A stretch of DNA of 64,000 nucleotides from Thermococcus barossii (lineage in GTDB: Archaea; Methanobacteriota_B; Thermococci; Thermococcales; Thermococcaceae): contig NZ_CP015101.1 in the NCBI RefSeq assembly GCF_002214465.1, forward strand, positions 689,013 to 753,012. Reading direction: 5' to 3'. Each line of letters opens with the position of its first letter. Position 1 is the stretch's first letter. The notes under the pieces were generated by a model. That model was not told the origin of the DNA, did not search any database, and saw only the letters and a list, made by a program, of their open reading frames with translations. Shown here one piece after another: positions 7,605-16,080 of this stretch. A program made the translations under genes and the position numbers.

Positions 7605-10178
7605 TCAATCAAACTCGTAGCCATAACCCTGAACCGTGAAGGTGTAGGGCACGCAGTAGAACTCGCTGCAGGCCTTGACGGTAACGCGATACGTTGTTTC
7701 GTGCCTCCTTGCCTCAAGTTCCTTGGCGTCCGCGTACTCAACGGCCTTTTCGGTGACGTAGTCAAAGGTGGCATCGACGATCTTCTCCTTTACCCAGTCC
7801 AGGATTCCCTTCTTGAAGGCCTCTTTATCGAACCTCGCGGATTCAGGGGTCTCGATTCCCTCGGGCTTTTCCGTCTCCTCCTCCGGTATGAAGACCTCAA
7901 CGCCGCCTACTATCGTCTTCACTCCCTTAGCCGTCGCCACCATGCCATAGATTATCTTCGAGCCCAGACTCTTCGCCTCGACGGTCTTGGCCACCAGAAG
8001 GCCTATATCCTTGCCCGTTTTCAGCACCTCGACGCTGTCCTCGTACTTGGTGTATATTGTCCCCACGTCCGACTGGCTCGCAACGGTGTAGCGGTGGGGA
8101 ATTATCCGGGCGTAGAAGAACTTCAGCGGCCGGGTTGAGCCGAAGTCGATGACCCTCTTTGGTTCTCCGTTCACAAGCGCGCCCGGGACGATTATCGTGA
8201 CGTTCTTACAGTGGCGGCACTCGAAGTAGAGCTTTCCGACGTCGAGGGTGTTGAGCCAGGTGTAGTTCACGAGGCGGACCTCGGGCTTTGCGCGGTATTT
8301 CAGCTCGATGTTGAAGGAGTAGGTGAAACTCCTGTCGTCCTCGTAATCTATCTCGACCCGGAAGCTGAAGAAGTCGAAGCCCAGCCCGGTGAAGTTCCTC
8401 AGCTCCATGTGATAAGAGCCGTCCCCTTCATCCACAAGCCTCTTCTCGTCGTCTCCGTAGATGAAAATTGTCCTTACCCCAATCTCGCGCTCGGAGCCGT
8501 TGGCGTAGACGAGCACGCGCGGCGATGCCTTCACCGTGAACACGGCCTCATCGTCGTCAAGCACCAGGGTCGTGAAGGTGTCCGGTTCAACCCGTTTTTC
8601 GTTTACGTAGAACTCAACGCTCTTCTTCACGCGGACGCGTGGGACCTCCTCGATCTCCGGCTGAACCTCTTTATAGCTCGGCTTCTCCACGGCCGGCGGT
8701 GCCTCCGGGTGGCTTATCTTATCGGTCGGGTCGGTTCCTGCCCTGACCTCTTCAAAGTCAGTGAAGCCGTCCCCGTCTGTATCGGGATTGAGGGGATCAG
8801 TCCAGATGGAGACCTCGTCGAAGTCCTTCAGCCCGTCGCCGTCGGTATCGGGGTTCTTGGGGTCAGTTTTGAGCTCGATTTCTCTGCCATCGCTCAGCCC
8901 GTCCCCGTCGCAGTCCTCGAAGTAGGCGCAGGCGTCCTGCTCTATCACTCCATCATCGTCTATGTCCAGGTTGAGGGGAACTGCATCCTCGGAGTCGATT
9001 ATCCCATCCCCATCGGTATCGGGGTTTGTTGGGTCGAGGTGGATCGTCCTCGTGAGGGTGAAGTTCCCGGCTGTGATGTAGGTCACCTCAAAGGACTCCT
9101 CGGAATCGCTCAGACCGTCGCCGTCCGTGTCCGGGTTCAGCGGGGAAGTCGCTATCCCGTAGAACTCCCACTGGCCGTCCTTGGTCTGGACGATGTATTT
9201 TTCCACGGTTTCCCTGTCGTAGCCGTCCCACTCACACCTCCCGATGACGGTCTCGTAGGAAGAGCCCCCAGAGGGGCCATCGCCCACAAGCCCCTCAAGG
9301 TACCAGGAGTAGTAGTCCTTCCTGCCCGATTTCTCGTAGAACTCCTCGACCTTCATCTCCTCGGGCAGTTTGGCCGAAACGATGATGCTCGGCCTGAGCT
9401 CGTCGAGGTCGCTGATTCCGTCGCCGTCCGTGTCCGCGCTGAGGGGGTCCGTTCCATACGCCACCTCCCAGCTGTCCAAGAGGCCATCGCCGTCGGTATC
9501 GGGGTCGAGGACGTTCGTCCCAGCCTCAAGCTCCTCGGGGTCAGTTAAACCATCGCCGTCGCAGTCGGCATTGAGGAAGCAGAAATACCCCTTAAGCACG
9601 GCCCTGCCGGTGTATATCCCGCTGTTGGGACTGACGGTCGGGTGGTACTTACCGTCGTCCGGGTAGATCTCAAGCCCGTCGATTATCCCGTCGTTGTCCC
9701 AGTCGGGGTACAGGTAGTAGGGCCTGTCCCACTCGTGGTTGCCCTTCGCCAGCTCGAACTCGAAGTCGTCCCGTATCCCATCCCCGTCGGTGTCGGGACT
9801 CGTCGGGTCCAACGGTGGAACTGGTTGGTTGCTCCAGAAGCTTCCGTAGGCCTCATCCTCATCGTCAAGCCCGTCCCCGTCGGTATCTGGATTGTTGGGG
9901 TCTGTCCCAAATGCGATTTCATCACCATCGTTAAGTCCTTCCCAGTCGGAGTCTACCATGAGAGGGTCGCTCCCCAGCCTGACCTCAAGACCGTCCGAGA
10001 GCCCGTCTCCGTCCGTGTCGGGCAGGGCTGGGTTTGTCCCGAGTTTTAGCTCCTCCTGGTCGGTCAGACCGTCCCCGTCGCTGTCGAGTGGGGGATTAGC
10101 GTTTGCGGCGGAGTTTACCCGGACGAGGGGCAGGACCACGAGCAGGAGCACTAATAAGGTTAGCAGGGGCTTTTTCAT
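7605..10178 (-). CDS. Surface protein with about 15 thrombospondin type-3-like calcium repeats
   Basis: 857 aa with a signal peptide (MKKPLLTLLVLLLVV..., cleaved near VNSA). Residues about 30-500 carry some 15 DxDxDGxxD motifs (mostly DTDGDGLSD-like) of the thrombospondin type-3/calcium-binding type, one of them degenerate (DSDWEGLND). The C-terminal 350 residues are a beta-rich region without a recognised fold, with a CxxC pair near the middle and Cys near the end. ATG 10178 overlaps the upstream stop by 4 bases (ATGA), so translation is coupled; a start 18 bases further upstream is less likely. Calcium-stiffened stalk outside the cell is the likely role. Confidence 0.85.
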   Translation of the reverse strand: MKKPLLTLLVLLLVVLPLVRVNSAANANPPLDSDGDGLTDQEELKLGTNPALPDTDGDGLSDGLEVRLGSDPLMVDSDWEGLNDGDEIAFGTDPNNPDTDGDGLDDEDEAYGSFWSNQPVPPLDPTSPDTDGDGIRDDFEFELAKGNHEWDRPYYLYPDWDNDGIIDGLEIYPDDGKYHPTVSPNSGIYTGRAVLKGYFCFLNADCDGDGLTDPEELEAGTNVLDPDTDGDGLLDSWEVAYGTDPLSADTDGDGISDLDELRPSIIVSAKLPEEMKVEEFYEKSGRKDYYSWYLEGLVGDGPSGGSSYETVIGRCEWDGYDRETVEKYIVQTKDGQWEFYGIATSPLNPDTDGDGLSDSEESFEVTYITAGNFTLTRTIHLDPTNPDTDGDGIIDSEDAVPLNLDIDDDGVIEQDACAYFEDCDGDGLSDGREIELKTDPKNPDTDGDGLKDFDEVSIWTDPLNPDTDGDGFTDFEEVRAGTDPTDKISHPEAPPAVEKPSYKEVQPEIEEVPRVRVKKSVEFYVNEKRVEPDTFTTLVLDDDEAVFTVKASPRVLVYANGSEREIGVRTIFIYGDDEKRLVDEGDGSYHMELRNFTGLGFDFFSFRVEIDYEDDRSFTYSFNIELKYRAKPEVRLVNYTWLNTLDVGKLYFECRHCKNVTIIVPGALVNGEPKRVIDFGSTRPLKFFYARIIPHRYTVASQSDVGTIYTKYEDSVEVLKTGKDIGLLVAKTVEAKSLGSKIIYGMVATAKGVKTIVGGVEVFIPEEETEKPEGIETPESARFDKEAFKKGILDWVKEKIVDATFDYVTEKAVEYADAKELEARRHETTYRVTVKACSEFYCVPYTFTVQGYGYEFD

Positions 10179-10765
10179 CCCTCTCCCTCCGTCCAAACTA
10201 TCTTACACGACTCGCCGCTGAGGAAGGTCACGTACTGCCTCTGGAGCGACTTTTCTGTGCCGTCTTTGACGAGAACGGCCGAGTAGCCGTACCTGCAGGC
10301 CACCATGTTCACGCTGACGACGAGACAGGTGATGTTCTCCACTTTGAGCTCCTTGAAGTCAACAGCCCGGTAGAGAGCATTATGGAGCTCTACGAGGGAG
10401 TCAGCATCGACCACGTCGAGGTCAAAGAACTCCTTCACGTCTTTTTCCTCCTTAACGGCGCGGTAGTAGGAAGCTATGACTTCAGGGGCATCCTTAAGGC
10501 ACTCGAAGGTTTTCTCCGGGACGAAGGAGGCGTTCACAGCTATCGTGGTGTTGAGAATCTCGCCACTTATGACATCTTCCGCCCCGGATGGGGTGCTGGT
10601 AGGCTCCTCGGTCCCCGGGGAAACTGTACCACTTTCACTCTCTGGAGTTTCGGTTTCACCGGGGGTTTTGCTTGGATTGGTTCCCGTATCGGTTCCGCCG
10701 TTTCCAACGCATCCCGCCGTTGTTACTATTGCCACCAGCAGTAGAATTAGAAGAACCCTCTTCAC
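10175..10765 (-). CDS. Small lipoprotein of the surface-protein operon
   Basis: 196 aa. Signal peptide with lipobox TTAGC (Cys near residue 19), then a Thr/Pro/Glu-rich linker to about residue 65, and a 130-residue alpha/beta domain with three or four Cys residues (CLK, TCLV, ACRYG, CKIV). The start is a GTG that overlaps the stop of the preceding gene by 4 bases, and its own stop overlaps the next start by 4 bases, so three genes are translationally coupled. No family recognised. Confidence 0.75.
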   Translation of the reverse strand: MKRVLLILLLVAIVTTAGCVGNGGTDTGTNPSKTPGETETPESESGTVSPGTEEPTSTPSGAEDVISGEILNTTIAVNASFVPEKTFECLKDAPEVIASYYRAVKEEKDVKEFFDLDVVDADSLVELHNALYRAVDFKELKVENITCLVVSVNMVACRYGYSAVLVKDGTEKSLQRQYVTFLSGESCKIVWTEGEG

Positions 10766-11175
10766 AGTATTTCTCCCTCCTTGCTGACGAGCTTCTCGTA
10801 ATCCGCCATGGTGAAACGGATCTGGACCTTGTCATTCAGTCCGAAGCTCTTGGTTTTTGTTGTATCCTCCTCATAGCTGAACCAGCCCTCGTCTTCCTCC
10901 TCTTCCTCGTCGTACACAACGGGCTCCGAATACTCAACGAAGACCTTGTCAAGGTAGGACTTCCTGAAAAGCCCCACCTCAACCTTATCAATCCATACCC
11001 TGTTGATTGGATACCAGTAGGTCTCGTTTCCTATCTCAATGCCAATCTCCGGCCTGTAAAACTTTATTCTGTCCCACTTCTCCGCCAGCTCCTTTGCCCT
11101 CAGTTCGAACTTTTTGTGCCGCAGTTGCTTGGATACGTTCGAAGCGGCCTTCTTCAAAGAGCTAAAAAACCCCAT
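10762..11175 (-). CDS. Hypothetical intracellular protein in the lipoprotein operon
   Basis: 137 aa with no signal peptide, unlike its neighbours. It has a basic helical N-terminus (MGFFSSLKKAASNVSKQLR), a beta-rich middle and an acidic run (EEEEEDEG near residue 100). ATG 11175 is preferred because GGGGGTGA lies 5 bases upstream; an ATG at 11190 would overlap the upstream gene by 10 bases. The amphipathic N-terminus might bind the inner face of the membrane, but this is a guess. Function unknown. Confidence 0.7.
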   Translation of the reverse strand: MGFFSSLKKAASNVSKQLRHKKFELRAKELAEKWDRIKFYRPEIGIEIGNETYWYPINRVWIDKVEVGLFRKSYLDKVFVEYSEPVVYDEEEEEDEGWFSYEEDTTKTKSFGLNDKVQIRFTMADYEKLVSKEGEIL

Positions 11176-11180
11176 TCCGT

Positions 11181-12350
11181 TCACCCCCACATGAGCTCTT
11201 GGGTCCCCTCAAATCCCTCCAGGGGGCCCACCATGTAGGCGAATCCTCCGTCCCATGCAACCCCTATCTCCAGAACCCCGTTTTCCACCGTTGCCACCTT
11301 CACATCCTTCGCGGGTTCTGGGAGTTTTATTGTCCCGTGGAGCCTGTACTCGCCTTCTTCTCCGAGTTTGTAGAGGTAGAGCGTATCTCCGTAGAGGAGG
11401 GCGAGATAGAGACCGCTCACGGATGCCCCGTCAGGTTTGGTATCAACTTCGAGGAGGGCGCTGTGGGCAAACCCATCGGACTCCGGGTCGTAGAAGACAC
11501 CCATAATACCACCCTTCTCCTCCGAGTACACCACGATAGCGCCTGATTCATCGTTCTCGTTTGAGATTATGTCCCAGCTTTCATCTCCGAGTCCGGAGTC
11601 GTGGACGCCGAAGTCCTCGTCCACATAGTAGAGGCCGCAGGATGTCGCCATGTAGAAGCCGGAGGGCATATCATCCACGAGGGCATGGTGGAGGTAGAGA
11701 ATGGGGCAGTCGAAGGTATATGCCTCCTGAAGCGCTTCCCCCTCATTTGAAAACCTTGTCACTTCAATTCCATCCAGCGATGCGGTGACAACGATAATCT
11801 CCCCATCCTTCATTGTCAGAGCGTAAGATATTACCCCCTTCTTCTCCCTGTAACCCTTCGCCTCGGAGTTGTAGAGGCGCAGTACCCCGTTTTCCAGGCC
11901 AAGATAGCTCTTCTCGTTGAGTACCATGAAGTCAAAGAGGTCTCCAACGACCCTCATCGATCTGTGTTCCACCTGTCCATCTTCAATCGAGAAATAGTGC
12001 ACCTCGTCGTCCACCTGAAAAACCACACTGTTGGCCCAGACGTCAGACATCGTCGCCTCCCAGACTGGATTGACCTTTGCAAACTTTGCTGGCTCGTCAA
12101 TAAGGAGAACGTAAACATCCACGCCATCCTTGGATAGACGCCCCTCATTCAAGGAGTATCCGATATCGCCGCCGGAGGTTTCAAACTCAAAGTAGCTCCA
12201 GTCCTCCTGCTGGTTTCCTTCCACTGGGCTTTGAGTGTGCTCTGATTGCTGCTCCGATTTTTCGGGGCTGTTAGTGCTACCTGAACCGCCGATGCACCCG
12301 GCCATAAAAACTACAAGAATAAGAGCAATGGCAAGGAGGTACCTCCTCAA
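11181..12350 (-). CDS. Lipoprotein, beta-propeller-like, first gene of operon
   Basis: 389 aa. Signal peptide with lipobox FMAGC (Cys near 19) and a Ser/Gln/Glu-rich linker to about residue 50, then repeated beta-strand units (VYVLLI, GFYMATSC, LYLALLYG) typical of a single propeller. The start codon is TTG at 12350, with GGTGGT 4 bases upstream; no ATG is nearby. It opens the five-gene surface operon 12350-5070. The upstream region 12351-12511 is AT-rich, with a possible TATA-like stretch near 12424-12436 and a DtxR-like half-palindrome at 12410-12423. Confidence 0.75.
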   Translation of the reverse strand: MRRYLLAIALILVVFMAGCIGGSGSTNSPEKSEQQSEHTQSPVEGNQQEDWSYFEFETSGGDIGYSLNEGRLSKDGVDVYVLLIDEPAKFAKVNPVWEATMSDVWANSVVFQVDDEVHYFSIEDGQVEHRSMRVVGDLFDFMVLNEKSYLGLENGVLRLYNSEAKGYREKKGVISYALTMKDGEIIVVTASLDGIEVTRFSNEGEALQEAYTFDCPILYLHHALVDDMPSGFYMATSCGLYYVDEDFGVHDSGLGDESWDIISNENDESGAIVVYSEEKGGIMGVFYDPESDGFAHSALLEVDTKPDGASVSGLYLALLYGDTLYLYKLGEEGEYRLHGTIKLPEPAKDVKVATVENGVLEIGVAWDGGFAYMVGPLEGFEGTQELMWG

Positions 12351-12409
12351 CTTACCACCTCCGGGTACTTGAGCATCATCTCTGAACTTTTGTGCTTATT
12401 ACTCTTTCT

Positions 12410-12423
12410 TTAGGTCAGTCTAA
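12410..12423. promoter_or_regulatory. Weak DtxR-like palindrome upstream of lipoprotein operon
   Basis: TTAGGTCAGTCTAA pairs four of five outer bases on each arm and resembles the TTAGG...CCTAA palindrome found at the feo promoter in this window. It lies about 60 bases upstream of the TTG start at 12350. The match is imperfect and could be chance. Confidence 0.22.
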
Positions 12424-12511
12424 TTATGTTAAGTTCAAACTTGAAGCCAGAAAATGCCGAAGATTTTTCTGCATATCAATTTCAAATGTACAATCGAAAA
12501 GCTGCAGATGG

Positions 12512-13393
12512 TTATTTTAACAAGATGCTTAGAGTAACAAACAGTCCTATCACCATCAGGGTCAGCACGAAGGTGACGCTTATCGCCTCCTCGGCCTTGA
12601 GCCTGTACTGAGCCAAAATCGCGTTGGCCGCTATCGCCGGCGGCATCGACGCTTCAACGAGAACGGAGTAGAAAACGTCTGGCGCCGCCCATCGGAGGGT
12701 GAGAAAGACGAAGGTGAAGGGAACAGCTATTCTGAAAGCACCCACTTCAGCAAGCTTGCGCCAGTCGAAGCTCCTCAGCGTTATCCGTGAGCCGAAGTAT
12801 ATGATAAGCAGGGGGATGCTAAGCCATCCGATGGTTTTTATCGGGTCGAGAACAGAGGCCGGGAGGTGGATACCCCCGACGACCAGGGCCAGGGCGAGGA
12901 GATTCGCCACCGTCGGTGGGAACTTCAGGGCCTTCAGAAAGCTCTCCCTGACGCTCGCTCCGCCGCTGGAATAGTGGGCCGCTATGAAGGTGACGATCGG
13001 GATGACTATCATCGAGTTGGTTGTCGAGTAGAGTATCGCGGGCGTTATGTCGTCGAGGAATAAACTCGCTATCGGGAAGCCGAGGGCGGCCGTGTTGGGG
13101 TAAACCGAGAGAACCATGAGCGCGCCGGCCCATGGGTCACCCCGGAGAACGAATCTGCCGTAGAGGTAGGAGGTTGAAAGGCTTATCGCGATTATCAGGA
13201 AGACGTAGAGAAAGACCGTCTTTATGCTCAGGAGGTAAGCCAAATCCTTGCTCGCGACGTTTCCAAAGATGAACAGGGCGAGGAGAACGTCGTTCACCAG
13301 TATTCGGAGGTAGTCGAAGGGCTTCTCCGATTTAATCAGTTCCTTGAGGACGTAGCCGACCGCTATGAGGGCGAGCATCTCGGCGATGTTCAT
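12512..13393 (-). CDS. AEC-family (auxin efflux carrier-type) membrane transporter
   Basis: 293 aa with nine or ten hydrophobic segments in two halves, the layout of the AEC/bile-acid permease-like family that exports organic anions. Characteristic features are the GYVLKELI start, the YPNTAALGFPIASLFL stretch with its Asn and Pro near residue 105, and PPAIAANAI in the second half. The substrate cannot be told. The gene is divergent from the ArsR operon; a TATA-like TTTTAACG at about 13418-13426 (minus strand) puts transcription almost at the ATG, so the mRNA is probably leaderless. Confidence 0.85.
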   Translation of the reverse strand: MNIAEMLALIAVGYVLKELIKSEKPFDYLRILVNDVLLALFIFGNVASKDLAYLLSIKTVFLYVFLIIAISLSTSYLYGRFVLRGDPWAGALMVLSVYPNTAALGFPIASLFLDDITPAILYSTTNSMIVIPIVTFIAAHYSSGGASVRESFLKALKFPPTVANLLALALVVGGIHLPASVLDPIKTIGWLSIPLLIIYFGSRITLRSFDWRKLAEVGAFRIAVPFTFVFLTLRWAAPDVFYSVLVEASMPPAIAANAILAQYRLKAEEAISVTFVLTLMVIGLFVTLSILLK

Positions 13394-13472
13394 GGGTGAG
13401 ACTGGGGTTTAAGCGTTAAAACGTTTTTGGCATTCAAACCGATAAACTTTTATATACCCAGCGCGCTAGTTA

Positions 13473-13490
13473 AGTACAGAAAAGTGTACT
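13473..13490. promoter_or_regulatory. Inverted repeat at ArsR operon promoter
   Basis: AGTACA and TGTACT are perfect complements separated by 6 bases. A strong TATA box (TTTTATATA, about 13447-13456) lies 20-30 bases upstream, so the repeat covers the expected transcription start of the regulator gene at 13516. A further GTAC-containing half-site (CTGTAC) is at 13499-13504. This is the expected place for autorepression by the ArsR-type protein. Confidence 0.5.
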
Positions 13491-13515
13491 ACAAAAGTCT
13501 GTACCTGGTGGTACC

Positions 13516-13929
13516 ATGGAGAACGATCTGAAGGTTCAGCTCGAAGAGCTGAAGAAAAGGCTGGAGGTGCTGGAGGAAAGCATTGACCCCGTTGATGAGG
13601 TCATGCTCTCGATAAAGGCTCGCCTCAGGAGGAAGCTTGAAGGCGGAAGTTTGCCCGAGATAGACGAGGAGAAGGCCGCAAAGACCCTCAAAGCTTTGGC
13701 CAACCCCGACAGGATAAGGATACTCAAAATGCTCTCCGAAAGGCCGACGGGCTTCAAGGAGATAAAGGAAGCCCTCGGTGTGGAGAGTCCAACTGTTTCA
13801 CACCACCTGAAGCTCCTGGTGAAAACCCGTATGGTGAAGAAAGGCGAGAGGTATGAAATCTCGCCGGATGGACGTTTGTTTTTGCGTTTGCTCGAGATAA
13901 TAACTGCCCTTGAGGAGGTGGAAGAATGA
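13516..13929 (+). CDS. ArsR-family winged-helix transcriptional regulator
   Basis: 137 aa. An N-terminal coiled-coil (about residues 1-35) precedes a winged helix-turn-helix at about 55-120, with the typical ALANPDRIRILKML start and SPTVSHHLKLL recognition helix. There are no obvious metal-binding Cys motifs, so the signal is unlikely to be a classical arsenic-type metal. ATG 13516 is preceded by GGTGGT. The gene overlaps the next by 4 bases. It probably controls its own operon through the repeat at 13473-13490. Confidence 0.85.
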   Translation: MENDLKVQLEELKKRLEVLEESIDPVDEVMLSIKARLRRKLEGGSLPEIDEEKAAKTLKALANPDRIRILKMLSERPTGFKEIKEALGVESPTVSHHLKLLVKTRMVKKGERYEISPDGRLFLRLLEIITALEEVEE

Positions 13930-15227
13930 GTTTTAGCTGGAAATACTGGGCTGCCCCACACGAAGGCCCAAGGTTCAGGATAGCGGAGTATCTGAAGGCC
14001 CTCACGGCGATACTGCTCATCGTGTGGCTTTTCAAAGGGCCTTTGCGTCTGGAGGCCTATAACAACCAGCTGGTCTACGCGATAGTGGCGTTCATCTTTG
14101 CCTTCGAACTTCTCGCGGTGGGCAAGTGGTTCGGGGTAACGGTGAGCGGGGTAGTCTTTGCCCTCGCGAAAGGCTTCTTCTGGACGAGCGTCTTTCTGTT
14201 CTTCGGCCAGTGGCTCGGGATGAGCGAGGCCCTTCACAGCTACGCCGGCACTTCCTTTGCCTATGCGGTGGTTCTGGCAATAGCCGGTCTGCTTCTCTCT
14301 AAGTTCGACGAGAAAAGGCTCGATTTGAAGGTCGAGAGCAAGGCCTACGAGTTCGAAGGCGCCGATTTCGGCGAGGTGAAGCTCAGGGGAACCGGCAAGG
14401 CCTATCCCATGAAGTTCGGACGGAAGAGAATAGGCTGGGTGATAGATGGGAGTGTTGAGGTGGAAGCCGAGACGCCGCTCGGAAGGGTAACGAAGAGGCT
14501 CCTCAGCCCGGTCATCGTGTGGACCGAGGAAAAGATAGTCGGACGAAAAACAGCCGCTGATTCGGGTTTCGTTTCGAGGGTAAACGAGATGATAAACCCC
14601 GACCGGCTCTACCGGAAGGGCAGAAAGGACAGCGTGGTTGACCTGGGCTTCATCAAGGTCTACGAGGGGGAGGGCTTCGAGTACGTAAAGCTGCCCTTCA
14701 TCGAAGTGGTAGAGACGCCGGGCGGCGAAGAGGTCAGGATAGGCCCGATGAGGTTCCGCGAGGGCAACCCGGAGATGCCTCCCGGCGATATGCTGACCAT
14801 CAAGGAGCTCCGCAACGGCTTCCAGCTCACAAAAGTTGGTGACAGGCTCAGGATTCAGACCGACGAGTACTCCATCGAGGTGGACGGGGAAAGGGTCACT
14901 TACCGGAGCGGAAACGAGAGCCTCAGCCTCGGTGAGACCATCTCCCTGCGCTCGGGTGACGTTTCGGTCACCGTGGGCAGGGGGAGGGCAAAGATACGCA
15001 TCGAGGACGTCGTCATCTCTGCCAAGGAAGGAAAGGTCCGCATAAGGGCCGGCGGGAAGACGTACACCGTCGAGAACCCCGAGGCCTACCGTCTGGTGAT
15101 GGAGAAAGCCAAGGAGATAGTCGAGGAGCAGAGCGCGGAGCTGATAGAGGGACTCGGCATAGACAGAACCCTGCTAAACAGGCGCGTGAAGGAGCTCCTC
15201 GACGAACTGACTGCCTACCTGGGGTGA
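13926..15227 (+). CDS. Membrane protein with large beta-rich C-terminal domain
   Basis: 433 aa. Four hydrophobic segments in residues about 20-120 are followed by a 310-residue soluble part with many short beta-strands (repeats such as SIEVDGERVTYRSG and DVSVTVGRGRAKIR) and a helical C-terminal tail. The strand-turn pattern resembles a beta-helix or the DUF4097-type proteins, one of which is encoded two genes downstream. It starts inside the ArsR stop (ATGA overlap), so the two are translationally coupled. No family name can be given. Confidence 0.75.
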   Translation: MSFSWKYWAAPHEGPRFRIAEYLKALTAILLIVWLFKGPLRLEAYNNQLVYAIVAFIFAFELLAVGKWFGVTVSGVVFALAKGFFWTSVFLFFGQWLGMSEALHSYAGTSFAYAVVLAIAGLLLSKFDEKRLDLKVESKAYEFEGADFGEVKLRGTGKAYPMKFGRKRIGWVIDGSVEVEAETPLGRVTKRLLSPVIVWTEEKIVGRKTAADSGFVSRVNEMINPDRLYRKGRKDSVVDLGFIKVYEGEGFEYVKLPFIEVVETPGGEEVRIGPMRFREGNPEMPPGDMLTIKELRNGFQLTKVGDRLRIQTDEYSIEVDGERVTYRSGNESLSLGETISLRSGDVSVTVGRGRAKIRIEDVVISAKEGKVRIRAGGKTYTVENPEAYRLVMEKAKEIVEEQSAELIEGLGIDRTLLNRRVKELLDELTAYLG

Positions 15228-15232
15228 GCTAG

Positions 15233-15370
15233 ATGAAGACTGCAGTAATCCCAAAGGCCTCCAGCGCCATCACGATCCCTGGTGAAGGACAGGAAGGCTG
15301 CGAAAAGAAGACGGGGCACGAGAGGCCCCTTTTCGATTTTGAACTTCATCCTCTGGAGGGCTTGATATGA
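15233..15370 (+). CDS. Possible 45-aa micro-protein between coupled genes
   Basis: ATG 15233 follows GGGGTGAG at good spacing and starts 5 bases after the preceding stop; its TGA overlaps the next ATG by 4 bases (ATGA). The protein begins MKTAVIPKASSAITIPGEG and has one Cys. This perfect fit between two genes of the operon argues that it is translated, possibly to couple translation of the DUF4097 gene. There is no homologue I can name, so it could be only a leader. Confidence 0.4.
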   Translation: MKTAVIPKASSAITIPGEGQEGCEKKTGHERPLFDFELHPLEGLI

Positions 15371-16020
15371 TATTTGAAAACGTCCGGGAAGTCGAGATAA
15401 AGGCCACAAACGGCCGGATCGAGATTGAGGGCTGGGAAAACGACCACGTGGAAGTGAACTACGTTCCGCACGGTGAGGTTACGGTTAACGTTGAGCGGAA
15501 GGGGAGCAGGCTCATCATCAGGGAGGAGCCGAAGAGGAAGTTCCTGAACCTGCTCGGGGAAAAGGGCTGGGCCGAGATAGAGGTGAAGGTTCCGCGGAGG
15601 GTCCTTATAAATGCGAAGAACGTGAACGGCGAGCTCAAGGCCAGGGGCGTGCGCTTTGGGGAGGTAACAACGGTAAACGGCGAGATAACGCTGGAGGACT
15701 GCGAGGCCGAGAAGCTTGGCACGGTTAACGGGGAGATAAGGGCCGGTCTAACGGTTGCCGGCCCCCTCAAGGCCTCCACCGTGAACGGGGAAATCGAGCT
15801 TACCATCGAAGAGCTTGAGGGGGACGTCGAGGTAAGCTGCGTCAACGGAGACATCGTGCTTCGCCTGACCGAGTTCTGCGATGCGAGGATAGTGAGCAAG
15901 AGCGTAAACGGTAGTGTTGAGCTGGTCGACATAGACCCCGATGACCCGGTCATTGGGACGGGGGAGTTCAAGGTGAAGATAAGTACAGTGAACGGTGGGG
16001 TCAGGGTCGAACTTATTTAA
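15367..16020 (+). CDS. DUF4097-type beta-solenoid protein
   Basis: 217 aa built of repeated strands with the VNGEI/VNGDI motif (about eight copies, for example TVNGEIRAGL and CVNGDIVLRL), which is the signature of the DUF4097/putative adhesin family. Such repeats fold as a right-handed beta-solenoid. There is no signal peptide, so it should be cytoplasmic or loosely membrane-associated. It is translationally coupled to the upstream micro-ORF and lies just before two MFS genes, with a 60-base AT-rich gap that may hold an internal promoter (about 16030-16048). Confidence 0.85.
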   Translation: MIFENVREVEIKATNGRIEIEGWENDHVEVNYVPHGEVTVNVERKGSRLIIREEPKRKFLNLLGEKGWAEIEVKVPRRVLINAKNVNGELKARGVRFGEVTTVNGEITLEDCEAEKLGTVNGEIRAGLTVAGPLKASTVNGEIELTIEELEGDVEVSCVNGDIVLRLTEFCDARIVSKSVNGSVELVDIDPDDPVIGTGEFKVKISTVNGGVRVELI

Positions 16021-16080
16021 TCATTTGATTCTTTAATTGTTTAATTCGGTAACCTGGGGGAGCAATGGGGGTTAGTGGGT

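Noticed and set aside
8211-9548. Long open frame on the plus strand opposite the calcium-repeat gene
   Set aside because: It is the antisense shadow of regular Asp/Gly-rich repeats; no ribosome site or promoter, and the minus-strand protein has a signal peptide and clear domains.
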